Source of the DNA: Gryllotalpicola protaetiae
GTDB taxonomy: Bacteria; Actinomycetota; Actinomycetes; Actinomycetales; Microbacteriaceae
Assembly (NCBI RefSeq): GCF_003627055.1
Contig: NZ_CP032624.1
Span: 2,790,001-2,854,000 of the forward strand
Direction: 5' to 3'
DNA: 64,000 nucleotides
Made by a program: the position numbers and the translations under genes. The notes under the pieces are model-generated. The model searched no databases. It saw nothing but the letters and a program-made list of their open reading frames with translations, and was not told where the DNA came from. Below are positions 9,353 to 19,443 of this stretch, piece by piece. Positions within the stretch are counted from its first letter, which is position 1. Each line of letters opens with the position of its first letter.

Positions 9353-9955
9353 GTGAGCACAGACGGCGAGATCATCACGGCCTCCCGGTCGCAGCCGGCG
9401 CGCTTCGGCGAGCTGTACGACCGGCACGCCCGCACGGTGCACCGCTACGCGGCGCGGCGCGCGGGCGTTCAGGTGGCCGACGATGTGATGGCCGAGACCT
9501 TCCTGGTCGCCTTCGAGAAGCGCGGCGCGTTCGACACCGACCAGGTGGATGCCCGGCCGTGGCTGCTCGGCATCGCGACGACCCTGCTGCGGAAGCACGC
9601 GCGGCTCGAGGCGAAGGCCTGGCGGGCGCTCGTCGCGGCCGATGCGGCGACGATCCTCGCCGCGGACCCGATGGCCGCACTCGGCGACACCCTTGACGCT
9701 GCGGCCGCCGTGCGGCGCATCGCCGGAGCCGTCCGGCGCCTGCGCGACGGCGACCGCGACGCGCTGCTGCTGTACGCATGGGGCGACCTCGACTACGAGG
9801 GCGTCGCAGGCGCGCTGGGGATTCCGATCGGAACCGTCCGCTCACGACTGAACCGCGCCCGCACCAAGCTGCGGGCGGCTTTCGACGCGGGCGATGCCCG
9901 CCACGAGGAGGTGGATCGTGGACGAGTTGACGCTGTTGCGCCGGGTGCGCGCTGA
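9353..9955 (+). CDS. ECF RNA polymerase sigma factor (copy 1)
   Basis: 200-aa sigma-70 family protein with region 2 (about 14-80, DDVMAETFLVAFEKR) and region 4 (about 120-175, GIPIGTVRSRLNRARTKL helix-turn-helix). It is translated from a GTG. Its 3' end overlaps the next gene by 38 bp, so the two are surely co-expressed. It is clearly paralogous to the sigma factor at 38905: long identical runs include LLLYAW and PIGTVRSRLNR. Promoter specificity cannot be read from the sequence. Confidence 0.9.
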   Translation: MSTDGEIITASRSQPARFGELYDRHARTVHRYAARRAGVQVADDVMAETFLVAFEKRGAFDTDQVDARPWLLGIATTLLRKHARLEAKAWRALVAADAATILAADPMAALGDTLDAAAAVRRIAGAVRRLRDGDRDALLLYAWGDLDYEGVAGALGIPIGTVRSRLNRARTKLRAAFDAGDARHEEVDRGRVDAVAPGAR

Positions 9956-11039
9956 GATCAAGGAGCCGAGCGAGGGGGCGCTCGTCGCAGGTCGCGCGCA
10001 GCTCGAGGAGCTGTGGACGACGGATGCTTCGCCGAAGCAGCGCCCACGAGCACGGGCGAGTCGCCCACGTCTCACCTGGCGCCGCGCCGGCTGGACGGCC
10101 GGAGGAGTCGCGGTCGCCTTCGGCGTCGCAGCTGCGCTCGCGCTGACGAACGTGATCGGGCTGCCGGGCGGGCACGGCGGGGCGAGCCCGGCTGCGGCAT
10201 CCGCGCTGATCAACGCAGCTGATGTCGCTGCGAACGCGAGCGACCCCGTCGTGCCGCCCGGGCAGTACCTCAAGCTCACGACCGACGCGGTGTACAGTTC
10301 GACGGTCGGCGGCGAGTCGGGGACGACCGTGTCGTACCTTCGCGAGAACTCCGACGAGCAGTACATCCCGGCGGATCAGTCGCAGACATGGATCTGGATC
10401 CGGCCGGCGGCGACCCTGTATCGGACGTTCGGCCCCGCGTCAGAGGCCGCCGCCAAGCAGGACCTCGCAGGCGATTTCAACGTTCCCACTGAATGGGTCG
10501 TGGGGGCCGGCGGCTGCTACTACGGCTCGTGCTCGACGGACATGACGCCGGCCGCGATCGCCGCGCTGCCGAGCGGCCCGGGGAAGCTGCTCGACCAGGT
10601 CTACGCGCGCTCGAAGGGCCAGGGGGACTCGCAGGGCGCGGCCGCGATCGGGTGGATCGCCGACCTGCTGCGCACCGGCATCGTCCCGGCGGGCACCCGC
10701 GCCGCGCTGTTCCGCGCAGCCGCGCTGATCCCCGGTGTGCAGCTGACAGACAAGGCCGCGAACCTCGACGGCCGCACCGGCACCGCGGTCGGCTTCGCCT
10801 CGACCAGCGCCGGCTACCGCCAGGACATCATCATCGACCCCGCCACCGGCGCATTCATCGGCGAGCGCGAGGTGCTGTTAAGGGCGGACAGCGGAATGCC
10901 GGCCGGCACCAGCATCGAGTGGACCTCGGTCGCCACCAGCGTCGTGGATTCCGCGCCCCGCGGCACCGCCAATGGCGGATTCGATGCGACCGGATGCACG
11001 AAGGACCGCCTGAAGGGCTACCTGTGCCCGAGCAACTGA
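9918..11039 (+). CDS. CU044_5270-family membrane protein, partner of ECF sigma (copy 1)
   Basis: 373-aa protein with a basic cytoplasmic N-terminus (1-60), one transmembrane helix (about 60-85) and an extracytoplasmic domain containing the family pattern PPGQYLKLTTD. The GTG at 9918 is chosen because GAGGAGG (9905-9911) lies 6 nt upstream; a longer frame from 9894 lacks this spacing. By position and topology it may act as an anti-sigma or sensor for the overlapping ECF factor, but no zinc-finger anti-sigma motif is present, so this is inference. A paralogue lies at 39494. Confidence 0.8.
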   Translation: MDELTLLRRVRAEIKEPSEGALVAGRAQLEELWTTDASPKQRPRARASRPRLTWRRAGWTAGGVAVAFGVAAALALTNVIGLPGGHGGASPAAASALINAADVAANASDPVVPPGQYLKLTTDAVYSSTVGGESGTTVSYLRENSDEQYIPADQSQTWIWIRPAATLYRTFGPASEAAAKQDLAGDFNVPTEWVVGAGGCYYGSCSTDMTPAAIAALPSGPGKLLDQVYARSKGQGDSQGAAAIGWIADLLRTGIVPAGTRAALFRAAALIPGVQLTDKAANLDGRTGTAVGFASTSAGYRQDIIIDPATGAFIGEREVLLRADSGMPAGTSIEWTSVATSVVDSAPRGTANGGFDATGCTKDRLKGYLCPSN

Positions 11040-11126
11040 GCCCGGCCGCCGTCACCCTGCCCGCCACCGTGGCGGTCGATCTCACGCCCTACGTCGAGGC
11101 CGCGCTGCAGGCATCCGCTCGCTGAA

Positions 11127-12560
11127 TCACCCGATCGCGACCGGTGCGAACTCCATCTCGCCGGTCGCGATGGCCGTCCCGACCAGCCGCACGCGCAGCG
11201 TGTCGCCCGGCGCGCCCACGATGCCGTCGACGGATGCCTCGACCGGCGGCTCCGCAAGCTGAATCCGTGTCTTCGTGTGATTCTGCGCGAGCACCACGGC
11301 ATCGAACTCGTCGCCGACGCGGCCCGAGAGCACGGCGGCTTCGACGCGGTCGAGCGCGCCCGAGTCGAGACGACCCGACAGCGACGAGGTCGTCGCCATG
11401 ATGCGCGGCAGTTCGGGCAGCGAGGCACGCGCCCAGTCGGGCACCGGCTTCCCCGTCGCGAGCGCCTCGCAGATCACAAGGCCCCAGCGGTCGACGAGCC
11501 GGCGCAGCGGCGCGGTCACGTGCGCGTAGGGTGCTGCGAGCGCTGCCTGCACCGGCTGTTTCGGGGGCGCGCCGTCGAACACCTCGTAGCCGGCGTTCCG
11601 GAACAGCGACGCGGCCGCCTGCAGCACGGCGAGCACCCGCGGCTGAGCCCTGTCGAGACCACGAAGGTACTCGCCGTACTCGGTGCCCTCGGCCCATGGC
11701 AAGCCGAGCAGTTCGGTGCGCGCGCGGAATGCGGCGACGGCGGACTCGTCGGCGGGTGGCATGGTGCGCAGAATCCCCACCCCGCCGCCGAGCATGATGT
11801 GGGCTGCGGCCATGCCGGTCAGCAGTGAGAGCTGCGCGTTCCAGTCCTCGATCGGCAGCGGCACGCGCCGCTCGACGCCGTAGCCGTCCGGTGTCAGCAC
11901 GACCTCTTGGTCCGGAGTGTTGAGGGATGCCCCGCCCCGCGCCGCCTCCTGCGCGATCAGCGCCTTGCCGATCGCGGGCAGCGGCGCAAGCGCCGGGGGA
12001 GCGGTGCCGTCGTCGATCGCCTGCTGCGCCTCGTCGTAGCTCCACTGCCGACGTGACTTCACGAGCGCGCGGGTGAGCGAGGTGGCGGTCACCGTGCCGC
12101 CGGCCTCGAGCTCGAACCGCCACACGAACGCTCGCCTCAGCTGCCCGGGCAGCAGCGAGCCCGCACCCTCCGAGATCACGGCCGGGTGCAGCGGGATCCG
12201 TCCGTCGGGCGCGTAGAGCGTCTGCCCGCGCCGCCGCGTCTCGTCGTCGAGAGCGCCGTCGGGGGCGACGAAGAAGGGCACGTCGGCGATCGCGTAGTGC
12301 ACCTCGAAACCGGCGTCCGTCGTCGCCAGATGCATCGCCTGGTCGAGATCGGTCGACCCTGCCGGGTCGATGGTCAAGAATTCGAGGTCGGTCAGGTCGG
12401 GCAGTTCGCCGAGCGGGGCGGCGGATGCCTGCTCCGCCTCGACCGCGGCATCGTCGGGCCACTCGCCAGGAACCCCGAGCTGAACCCGCAGCGCCGCGAG
12501 CGCCTCGGCAAGTTCGCTCTGCGCCGCCGACGCCGAGAGTCGAGAGCTGCGTCGCGCCAT
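11127..12560 (-). CDS. RNB-domain ribonuclease (RNase II family)
   Basis: 477-aa predicted 3'-5' exoribonuclease. The active-site block TIDPAGSTDLDQAM supplies Asp65, Asp71 and Asp73; the position of the fourth acidic residue of E. coli RNase II is Gln74. Downstream blocks HYAIADVPFFV, YAPDGRIPLHP and PYAHVTAPLRRLVDRW fit the RNB fold. It lacks the long N-terminal cold-shock regions of full-length RNase II/R, giving the shorter actinobacterial form. The leaderless promoter has TAGCCT 6 nt before the ATG, inside the end of the rhuM remnant. Confidence 0.88.
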   Translation of the reverse strand: MARRSSRLSASAAQSELAEALAALRVQLGVPGEWPDDAAVEAEQASAAPLGELPDLTDLEFLTIDPAGSTDLDQAMHLATTDAGFEVHYAIADVPFFVAPDGALDDETRRRGQTLYAPDGRIPLHPAVISEGAGSLLPGQLRRAFVWRFELEAGGTVTATSLTRALVKSRRQWSYDEAQQAIDDGTAPPALAPLPAIGKALIAQEAARGGASLNTPDQEVVLTPDGYGVERRVPLPIEDWNAQLSLLTGMAAAHIMLGGGVGILRTMPPADESAVAAFRARTELLGLPWAEGTEYGEYLRGLDRAQPRVLAVLQAAASLFRNAGYEVFDGAPPKQPVQAALAAPYAHVTAPLRRLVDRWGLVICEALATGKPVPDWARASLPELPRIMATTSSLSGRLDSGALDRVEAAVLSGRVGDEFDAVVLAQNHTKTRIQLAEPPVEASVDGIVGAPGDTLRVRLVGTAIATGEMEFAPVAIG

Positions 12561-12569
12561 GGCCCGAGG

Positions 12570-12947
12570 CTACCCGGCTGCGTGTCCGCCAAGATCGAGG
12601 TACCGCTTGAGTACGTCGGATGCCCACCGACGGAACCGAACCCCTTCCGTGGACTTGACGCGGTAGCCGACGGAGATGATGGTGTCCAGGTTGTAATGCT
12701 CGACCTGATAGGTCTTGCCGTCATCGGCAGTATGTGCAAAAAGTGCACTAACTGGATTCCCTGAGAGCTCGTCTCTCTTGGCATTCGCGACATGCCTGGC
12801 AATTACGGTGCGATCGCGGCCGAACAATGCCGATAGCTGAGCTTGCGTCAGCCACACGGTGTCGTCGTCAGTCTTGACCTCCAGGGTCACCGAGCCGTCG
12901 GCGGACTGGTAGAGCTCGACTTCTGAAGACGGTGCAGAGACTTCCAT
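12570..12947 (-). pseudogene. Truncated RhuM-family protein (virulence RhuM), N-terminal part only
   Basis: 125-residue open frame matching the N-terminal domain of RhuM proteins: VWLTQAQLSALFGRDRTVIARHV, then YNLDTIISVGYRVKSTEGVRFRRWASDVL. Full RhuM proteins are roughly 300-350 residues, so about the last two thirds are missing; the frame ends KRYLDLGGHAAG. Its stop codon TAG is also the first half of the TAGCCT -10 of the ribonuclease gene, so the break fell right at that promoter. The 5' end looks intact, with TACGGT 7 nt before the ATG. Local GC content is visibly lower than in neighbours, consistent with acquired DNA. It may still be translated as a short HTH-like protein. Confidence 0.75.
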
Positions 12948-13016
12948 GCCTGCGACCGTACGGCCCTCGAGCTTTCCGCTGTCAAGGCGCGCAAGCCGAT
13001 GTGGAAAACTTGACCC

Positions 13017-14783
13017 GTGCCCACTCGCCTTTCCAACTACTTCCTGCGCACCCTGCGCGAAGACCCCGCCGACGCCGAGGTCGTGAGCCACAAGCTGCTC
13101 GTGCGCGCCGGCTACATCCGGCGCACGGCGGCCGGCGTCTTCTCGTGGCTCCCGCTGGGCCTCAGGGTGAAGGCGAAGATCGAGCAGATCATCCGCGAGG
13201 AGATGGCAGCGGCTGGCGCGCACGAGGTGCACTTCCCGGCGCTCGTGCCCCGCGAGCCCTATGAGGCGACGAATCGCTGGACCGAGTACGGCGACCTCAT
13301 CTTCCGCCTCAAGGACAGGAAGGGCGCCGACTATCTGCTCGCGCCCACCCACGAGGAGATGTTCACCCTGCTCGTGAAGGACCTGTACTCCTCGTACAAG
13401 GACCTGCCGCTCACGATCTTCCAGATCCAGGACAAGTACCGCGACGAGGCGCGGCCCCGCGCTGGGCTCCTGCGTGGCCGCGAGTTCACGATGAAGGACG
13501 CGTACTCCTTCGACTACACGGATGCCGGGCTGGACGCCTCCTACCTCGCGCAGCGCGACGCATACGAGCGCATCTTCCAGCGCCTCGGCCTGAGCTACGT
13601 CATCGTGCAGGCGGATGCCGGCGCGATGGGCGGCTCGCGCAGCGAGGAGTTCCTGCACCCGACCCCCGTCGGCGAGGACACCTTCGTGCAGTCGGCCGGC
13701 GGCTACGCAGCCAATGTCGAAGCCTTCACCACGACCGCACCGCCCGCTCGCGGCTACGAGAAGCTGACCCCTCAGGAGGTCGTCGACACCCCGAACACCC
13801 CGACGATCGAGTCGCTCGTCGCGATCGCCAACGCGAACCACCCCCGCCCCGACGGCCGCGCGTGGACTGCGGCCGACACGCTCAAGAACGTCGTGCTCGC
13901 GCTCACCCACCTCGACGGCACGCGCGAGCTCGTCGTCGTCGGCATCCCCGGTGACCGCGAGCTCGACATCAAGCGTGCGGAGGTGGCGTTCCAGCCTGCC
14001 GAGGTCGAGCCCGCCACCGAGGCCGACTTCGCGAAGAACCCGGGCCTCGTGAAGGGCTACATCGGTCCCTGGTCGCCCGACGGCGCCGTGCTCGGCGAGG
14101 AGTCGCGCACCGGCATCCGCTATCTCGTCGACCCCCGCGTGGCCGACGGCTCGGGCTGGGTGACCGGCGCCAACGTCGAGGGCAAGCACGTGCTCGGCCT
14201 GGTCGCGGGCCGCGACTTCACCGCCGACGGCGTCGTCGAGGCGGCCGCGGTGCTGCCCGGCGACGAGGCGCCCGACGGCTCGGGGCCGGTCACGATCGAG
14301 CGAGGCATGGAGATCGGCCACGTCTTCCAGCTCGGCCGCAAGTACGCCGAGGTCCTCGGCCTCAAGGTGCTCGACGAGAACGGCAAGCTCGTCACGGTCA
14401 CGATGGGGTCCTACGGGATCGGCGTCACGCGCATCCTCGCGATCATCGCCGAGGAGAACAACGACGAGAAGGGCCTGATCTGGCCGGCATCCGTCGCCCC
14501 CTTCGACGTGCACGTGGTCGCGACCGGCAAGGACGACGCGGTCTACGGCATCGCGGAAGACGTCATCGCGCAGCTCGAGGCGGCGGGCCTCGACGTGCTC
14601 TACGACGACCGCCCGAAGGTGAGTCCCGGCGTGAAGTTCGGCGACGCCGAGCTGATCGGCGTGCCGCGCGTTCTCGTCGTGGGCCGTGGCGCGGCCGACG
14701 GCCAGGTCGAGCTCTGGAACCGTGCGACGGGCGAGCGCGAGACGGTCGCGATCGCCGACGCGGTCGCGCAGCTCACCGCATAG
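13017..14783 (+). CDS. proS: Prolyl-tRNA synthetase, bacterial type
   Basis: 588-aa class II synthetase charging tRNA-Pro. Motif 1 region ([12 protein letters not shown]), motif 2 ([21 protein letters not shown]), an inserted YbaK-like editing domain (about 225-410) and motif 3 ([19 protein letters not shown]) appear in order, followed by the anticodon-binding domain. The editing insert marks the long bacterial form. GTG start; no strong Shine-Dalgarno is visible. It ends at a hairpin facing the convergent response-regulator gene. Confidence 0.96.
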   Translation: MPTRLSNYFLRTLREDPADAEVVSHKLLVRAGYIRRTAAGVFSWLPLGLRVKAKIEQIIREEMAAAGAHEVHFPALVPREPYEATNRWTEYGDLIFRLKDRKGADYLLAPTHEEMFTLLVKDLYSSYKDLPLTIFQIQDKYRDEARPRAGLLRGREFTMKDAYSFDYTDAGLDASYLAQRDAYERIFQRLGLSYVIVQADAGAMGGSRSEEFLHPTPVGEDTFVQSAGGYAANVEAFTTTAPPARGYEKLTPQEVVDTPNTPTIESLVAIANANHPRPDGRAWTAADTLKNVVLALTHLDGTRELVVVGIPGDRELDIKRAEVAFQPAEVEPATEADFAKNPGLVKGYIGPWSPDGAVLGEESRTGIRYLVDPRVADGSGWVTGANVEGKHVLGLVAGRDFTADGVVEAAAVLPGDEAPDGSGPVTIERGMEIGHVFQLGRKYAEVLGLKVLDENGKLVTVTMGSYGIGVTRILAIIAEENNDEKGLIWPASVAPFDVHVVATGKDDAVYGIAEDVIAQLEAAGLDVLYDDRPKVSPGVKFGDAELIGVPRVLVVGRGAADGQVELWNRATGERETVAIADAVAQLTA

Positions 14784-14789
14784 CGCCCG

Positions 14790-14807
14790 GGCCGTGCGGC
14801 CACGGCC
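14790..14807. terminator. Hairpin between convergent proS and response regulator
   Basis: GGCCGTG (14790-14796), loop CGGC, CACGGCC (14801-14807). A perfect 7-bp stem fills the 24-bp gap between two convergent genes; it has no T-run and could act in both directions. Confidence 0.5.
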
Positions 14808-15458
14808 TCAGGCCGCTCGTGCCTCGAGGTAGGTGAGGATCGCGAGCACCCGCCGGTGGCCGTCGGCCGACTCCGGGATCGTGAGCTTGGCGAGGATGCT
14901 GCGGATGTGGGTCTCCACCGTCCGCTCCGACAGGAACAGGCGCTGCCCGATCGCCGCGTTCGAGCGGCCCTGCGCCATGAGCGCGAGCACATCCAGCTCG
15001 CGAGGCGTGAGCGGGTCGAGCACACTGGACGCCCGAGCGCTCGCCACCAGCCGCGAGACCACCTCAGGGTCGAGCGCCGTCCCGCCGCGCGCGACGCGCT
15101 CGAGCGCGGCGAGGAAGTCGTCGACGTCGAGCACACGGTCCTTCAGCAGATAGCCGAAACCCCCCGACGACACCAGCTCGACAGAGCGGCGCGTCTCGAT
15201 GTGCTGCGACAGCAGCAGGACAGGGGTGGGGGGATCCCACGCGCGGATCTCGAGCGCCGCGGCGACCCCCTCCTCGCCCGACGGCATGCGGATGTCGAGA
15301 ACGACGATGTCGGGCGCATGCGCGCGCACCTGAGCGACCGCCGCCGTGGCGGTCGCCGCGCGCGCGACGACCTCGTGCCCGGCCGACTGCAGCAACGCGG
15401 CGAGCCCTTCGCGGAACAGAGCGGAGTCCTCGCCGATCACGACCCGCAGCGGCGTCAT
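14808..15458 (-). CDS. NarL/LuxR-type response regulator
   Basis: 216-aa DNA-binding regulator with an N-terminal receiver domain (phospho-acceptor Asp55 in [13 protein letters not shown], Lys in YLLKDRV) and a C-terminal LuxR helix-turn-helix ([32 protein letters not shown]). It is translationally coupled to the kinase by an ATGA overlap if the ATG at 15458 is used; a GTG at 15467 would add three residues. It should be phosphorylated by the upstream kinase and regulate a small local regulon, possibly the divergent membrane protein at 17475. Confidence 0.92.
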   Translation of the reverse strand: MTPLRVVIGEDSALFREGLAALLQSAGHEVVARAATATAAVAQVRAHAPDIVVLDIRMPSGEEGVAAALEIRAWDPPTPVLLLSQHIETRRSVELVSSGGFGYLLKDRVLDVDDFLAALERVARGGTALDPEVVSRLVASARASSVLDPLTPRELDVLALMAQGRSNAAIGQRLFLSERTVETHIRSILAKLTIPESADGHRRVLAILTYLEARAA

Positions 15459-17335
15459 GTCTGCCACGGCAGCATCGCCTCCACCGCCGTGCCGGTCCCG
15501 GCTTCCGAGGCGATCTCGAGCCGGCCGCCGAGCGCCGCGACGCGGTCGTGCAGTCCGGCGAGCCCTGCGGTGGGGCGCATCACGGCGCCACCGCGGCCGT
15601 CGTCGACGACCCTGACCCTCACCCAGTCGCCGCTCCCATGCACCGAGACGTGAATGCGCGAGGCATCCGCATGTTTGACCGCGTTCGTCACCGCCTCGCT
15701 GGCGACGAAATACGCAGTCGTGCCGACCGCGTCGGGCAGCTCGCCGGTCTGCACGTCGAGCTCGATCGCCTCGGGCGCGAGTGCGACCAGGCTCGCGAGT
15801 GCGGGCCCGATGCCGTCGTCGAGGGCGCTCGGGCGCATGCCGTGCGCGATCTGACGCAGCTCGGCGAGCGCCGTGCTGAGCTCGGCGACCGCGGTGTCGA
15901 GCGACCCGGCGAGCGTGTCGGCGGAGGGCGCCGTGCGCTGCAGCACGCGCAGTGACATGCCGAGCGCGACGAGTCGCTGCTGCGCCCCGTCGTGCAGGTC
16001 GCGCTCGAGCCGGCGGCGCTCCTCATAGCCGGCGCGCACGATCCGCTCACGCGAGGCCGCGAGCTCGGCGGAGGTGCGGGCGAGCTCGCCGCGCAGTCGG
16101 GCGGCTTCGACGAGTGGGGCCGCGGCATCGGCCACCGAGCGCGCGATGCGCCGGGCGCGGTCGGGCGAGACGGCGAGCGCCCCGATCTCTTCGCCGGCGA
16201 GCCGCACCGGCTCGAGCCGCTCGCCCGTCACCGGTGAGCCGTCGAGCCCGACCAGGGCGGCGTCGCCGACGCGGCGGTAGGCCACCCGCAACCCTGGGTC
16301 GCGCAAGGTCTCGCGCAGCATCGCCTCGACGGACTCGGGCTCGGCGCGGCCGGCGTCGACCTCCTGGCGCAGCAGCCGCAGTGCCGCCAGCACCCGGCCG
16401 CGCTCCGGGTAGACCACGCGCGCCAGAAGGCGGCGCGCCAGCGGGTAGACCGCCGCCGCGAACGCCGTCAGAACGACCGCGACGACGAGCGCGGCGACCG
16501 GCGTGATGCCGGCGAGACGGATGCCGAAGCTGAGGCTTGCCGCCGTGAGCAGCGCGAGCACCGCGACCCCCACGGCCACCGTGGTCGCGATCTCGAGCGC
16601 CACCCGGTCGATGTCGAACCACGCCGGCCGCACGACGGCGATCGCGGCCGCCGCCGGGATGGCGACGAACATCACCTCGAGCCCGATGCCGACGAGCGAC
16701 GGGTCGCCGAACACGAGGTAGCCGGTCCAGCACAGCATCAGCGTGAGCGGCAGCGAGAACCCTGCGACGAACAGCCACCGCAGCTGCAGCCGCTCGCGCT
16801 CGTCGGCCGCGCGATAGCGCAGCACCGGAGCGAGAGCGGATGCCAGCAGCGACAGCATGATCAGCCCGAGCACGACCCCGCCGATCGCCTGGAGCGCCGG
16901 CGTGCCGGGGAACAGCGCGTCGAACACGCAGCCCACGACGAAGAATGCGCTGACACCCGTGAAGCCGTACGCCACGACACGCGCATAGCGTGACCGGGCG
17001 TGCCCGTCGGGCGCCGTGATCAGCAGCAGCGCGAGCGGCAGGTAGAGCAGCACCCAGACGCCCTGCAGCACACCCGATGTCGTGAGCTGCCCGGGGATCG
17101 GCAACGTCACGAGCGCGGCGGAGGCCCCGCTCGCCCCGAGCAGTGCGCCGACCGGATGCGCGGGGAAGCGCCGCACGACGACCACGGCGAGCACCAGCGG
17201 CACGGCCGCGAGCGCGAGGCCGCCGAGGAACGAGCCGACATCGTCGAGCGGTCCAGGGGCGAGCACCGCGAACGTCGCAACGCCTGCGGCCACGGCCAGC
17301 CAGCAGGCGATGACGACTGTGCGACCCCACGCCAT
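15455..17335 (-). CDS. Membrane sensor histidine kinase (HisKA_3, NarX-like)
   Basis: 626-aa kinase. A multi-helix membrane region occupies about 1-330, followed by a signalling region, the phospho-acceptor His448 in [15 protein letters not shown], and a HATPase domain ([22 protein letters not shown]). The ATG at 17335 is chosen because TATCGT lies exactly 6 nt upstream (leaderless); a longer frame reading from 17476 would overlap the neighbouring gene's start. The membrane sensor domain resembles no small-molecule sensor I can name. Confidence 0.9.
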   Translation of the reverse strand: MAWGRTVVIACWLAVAAGVATFAVLAPGPLDDVGSFLGGLALAAVPLVLAVVVVRRFPAHPVGALLGASGASAALVTLPIPGQLTTSGVLQGVWVLLYLPLALLLITAPDGHARSRYARVVAYGFTGVSAFFVVGCVFDALFPGTPALQAIGGVVLGLIMLSLLASALAPVLRYRAADERERLQLRWLFVAGFSLPLTLMLCWTGYLVFGDPSLVGIGLEVMFVAIPAAAAIAVVRPAWFDIDRVALEIATTVAVGVAVLALLTAASLSFGIRLAGITPVAALVVAVVLTAFAAAVYPLARRLLARVVYPERGRVLAALRLLRQEVDAGRAEPESVEAMLRETLRDPGLRVAYRRVGDAALVGLDGSPVTGERLEPVRLAGEEIGALAVSPDRARRIARSVADAAAPLVEAARLRGELARTSAELAASRERIVRAGYEERRRLERDLHDGAQQRLVALGMSLRVLQRTAPSADTLAGSLDTAVAELSTALAELRQIAHGMRPSALDDGIGPALASLVALAPEAIELDVQTGELPDAVGTTAYFVASEAVTNAVKHADASRIHVSVHGSGDWVRVRVVDDGRGGAVMRPTAGLAGLHDRVAALGGRLEIASEAGTGTAVEAMLPWQT

Positions 17336-17474
17336 GCGCCCACGATAGGGCAGCTGAGTTCTGCTCGAAATCAGTGCTGATGCGTAGGCGATCTCGGGGC
17401 GGGCGCCGATGCCGGGCGCGTGCCGCCGCACGAGGGTGGTCGAGTACGCACCATCCACCTCGAAAGGCTCCGCC

Positions 17475-18188
17475 ATGACTCAGACCATCGCCGCGCCGCA
17501 GTTCACGGCGCAGCTCACCCCCGATCCGACGGCCGGCTTCCGGCGCTTCTGCACCGCGGTCGCGCTTCCGCTCGGCATCCTCGCCCAGGCCGTCGTCAAC
17601 CTCGCGTACGCGCTCGCCACCCTGAACGGCGGCGACGACTCCACCGCCGCGAACGCGATGGAGCTGTACAGCAGCGAAGAGGGCCTGCTGCGCCTCGCGA
17701 CCGTCGCGCTCATCGTCGGCGTCATGATCCTGATCGTCGGCCTGCCCACGGCGACCCGGGTGCTGCGCCCGACGCGCCCGCGGCTCGCGCTCATCGCGGT
17801 TGCGCTCATGGGCGCCGGATACATCTCGTACGCCGTCGTCAGCGGCACCAACTGGCTCGTGATGGCGCTCGGCGAGCACCATGTCGACGCGGCTGCGGCC
17901 ATCGACGCATCCCAGAACGACCCGAGCGCTCAGCCGTGGTTCCTCGTGTTCGTCGCGGGCAACCTGGTCGGCACACTCCTGCTCGGGCTCGCGGCGCTGC
18001 TCAGCCGCGGGGTGCCGAAGCTCGCCGGCGTCCTGATCATCGCCTGGCCCGTGCTGCACGTGACCGGCCTCATCGCGGGCAGCGAATGGTTCGAGGTCGC
18101 CGGCGCGATCCTCGAGACCGTCGGCCTCGCCATGGTCGCCGCGATCGCGCTGCGCCTGCCGCTCGACGAGTGGCGCACCAGGGGCTGA
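17475..18188 (+). CDS. Multi-pass membrane protein of unknown function
   Basis: 237-aa protein with about six hydrophobic helices (for example ATVALIVGVMILIVGL, LALIAVALMGAGYISYAVV and LVFVAGNLVGTLLLGLAALL). The ATG is preceded by GAAAGG. It diverges from the sensor kinase across about 140 bp and is the natural candidate target of that two-component system, as in many actinobacterial kinase/regulator/membrane-protein triplets. No enzymatic motif is visible. A strong hairpin follows the stop codon. Confidence 0.75.
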   Translation: MTQTIAAPQFTAQLTPDPTAGFRRFCTAVALPLGILAQAVVNLAYALATLNGGDDSTAANAMELYSSEEGLLRLATVALIVGVMILIVGLPTATRVLRPTRPRLALIAVALMGAGYISYAVVSGTNWLVMALGEHHVDAAAAIDASQNDPSAQPWFLVFVAGNLVGTLLLGLAALLSRGVPKLAGVLIIAWPVLHVTGLIAGSEWFEVAGAILETVGLAMVAAIALRLPLDEWRTRG

Positions 18189-18207
18189 CACACCCCACCC
18201 CTGCTGA

Positions 18208-18240
18208 GCCGCGCCGATCGCCGCACACGATCGGCGCGGC
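18208..18240 (+). terminator. 13-bp perfect hairpin after the membrane protein gene
   Basis: GCCGCGCCGATCG (18208-18220), 7-nt loop, perfect complement 18228-18240. It lies 20 bp after the stop codon and before the next gene's promoter region; there is no T-run, as often in GC-rich actinobacteria. Confidence 0.7.
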
Positions 18241-18269
18241 CCCGGCATTTCCGCGGCGTTTGTGCTGTT

Positions 18270-19304
18270 GTGGCATCCGTGAAATCAATCGGATTCTTGA
18301 GCTTCGGCCACTGGACCCCGTCGCCGCACTCGCAGACCCGCTCGGCATCCGACGCGCTGCTGCAGTCGATCGACCTGGCGGTCGCAGCCGAAGAGCTGGG
18401 CGCTGATGGCGCGTACTTCCGCGTGCACCACTTCGCCCGCCAGCTCGCCTCCCCGTTCCCGCTGCTCGCCGCGGTCGGCGCGCGCACCTCGAAGATCGAG
18501 ATCGGCACGGCCGTCATCGACTTCAGATACGAGAACCCGCTGTACATGGCTGAGGATGCTGGCGCAGCCGACCTCATCGCAGGCGGCAGACTGCAGCTCG
18601 GCGTCTCGCGGGGGTCGCCCGAGCAGGTCGTCGACGGCTTCCGGTACTTCGGCTACGACCCGGGCGAAGACGACGCGAGCGGCGCCGACATGGCGCGCAG
18701 CCGCGCCGAGGTGTTCCTGAAGGTCATCGAGGGCGAGGGGTTCGCTCAGCCGAGCCCGCGGCCGATGTTCCCGAACCCGCCGGGGCTCCTGCCGCTCGAG
18801 CCGTTCTCCGAAGGGCTGCGCGACCGCATCTGGTGGGGCGCCGGCTCGAATGCGACCGCCGAGTGGGCCGCGGAGCTCGGCATGAACCTGCAGAGCTCGA
18901 CGCTCAAGAACGACGAGGACGGCAGGCCCTTCCACCAGCAGCAGGCGGCGCAGATCGAGCGCTACCGCGCCGCGTGGAAGGAGCAGGGCTGGGAGCGCGA
19001 GCCGCGCGTCTCGGTCAGCCGCAGCATCTTCGCGCTCGTCACGGATGAGGATCGCGCGTACTTCGGGCAGGGCCGCGACGAGCACGACCAGATCGGATTC
19101 ATCGACGAGACCACGCGTGCGATCTTCGGCCGCAGCTACGCGGCAGAGCCGGACAAGCTCATCGAGCAGCTCGCCGAGGACGAGGCGATCGCCGCGGCCG
19201 ACACCCTGCTGCTCACCGTGCCCAACCAGCTCGGCGTCGAGTACAACGCCCACGTGATCGAGTCGATCCTGACGGAGGTCGCCCCGGCCCTGGGCTGGCG
19301 CTGA
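18270..19304 (+). CDS. LLM-class flavin-dependent oxidoreductase (luciferase-like)
   Basis: 344-aa TIM-barrel flavoprotein of the bacterial luciferase/alkanesulfonate monooxygenase superfamily. Segments DGAYFRVHHFARQLASPFPLLAAVGARTS and LGVSRGSPEQVVDGF are typical of the family, and the flavin (FMN or F420) would bind at the barrel mouth. GTG start at 18270; a second GTG at 18279 is possible because no clear ribosome site discriminates. The substrate is unknown and no pathway neighbours help. Confidence 0.85.
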   Translation: MASVKSIGFLSFGHWTPSPHSQTRSASDALLQSIDLAVAAEELGADGAYFRVHHFARQLASPFPLLAAVGARTSKIEIGTAVIDFRYENPLYMAEDAGAADLIAGGRLQLGVSRGSPEQVVDGFRYFGYDPGEDDASGADMARSRAEVFLKVIEGEGFAQPSPRPMFPNPPGLLPLEPFSEGLRDRIWWGAGSNATAEWAAELGMNLQSSTLKNDEDGRPFHQQQAAQIERYRAAWKEQGWEREPRVSVSRSIFALVTDEDRAYFGQGRDEHDQIGFIDETTRAIFGRSYAAEPDKLIEQLAEDEAIAAADTLLLTVPNQLGVEYNAHVIESILTEVAPALGWR

Positions 19305-19330
19305 GCTCGTCCCCGCCCTGCGCCGCCCCG

Positions 19331-19388
19331 TCGGCGGGTGCGAAAAGTGCGTTCGTTCGCCATCGGACGTACTTTCCACACCCGCCGA
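19331..19388 (+). repeat. 48-bp palindromic element, copy 1 (upstream of nuclease-like gene)
   Basis: Outer stem TCGGCGGGTG (19331-19340) with perfect complement 19379-19388; inner imperfect arms CGAAAAGTGCG and CGTACTTTCCA; 16-nt loop. Its 48-bp core (19336-19383) matches copy 2 (20423-20470) at 40 of 48 positions in the same orientation, including 12 of 16 loop bases. It starts 27 bp after the stop of the oxidoreductase gene. Confidence 0.85.
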
Positions 19389-19443
19389 AGGGCGCGAGTT
19401 TCCCACAGTGCACAAGTAAGCACGCCACGCAAGTGCGCGCGCG

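Noticed and set aside
12732-12750. GTGCAAAAAGTGCAC near the rhuM remnant as a third copy of the 48-bp hairpin element
   Set aside because: It shares only a few bases with the element, lacks the GGGTG/CACCC arms and lies inside the rhuM reading frame.
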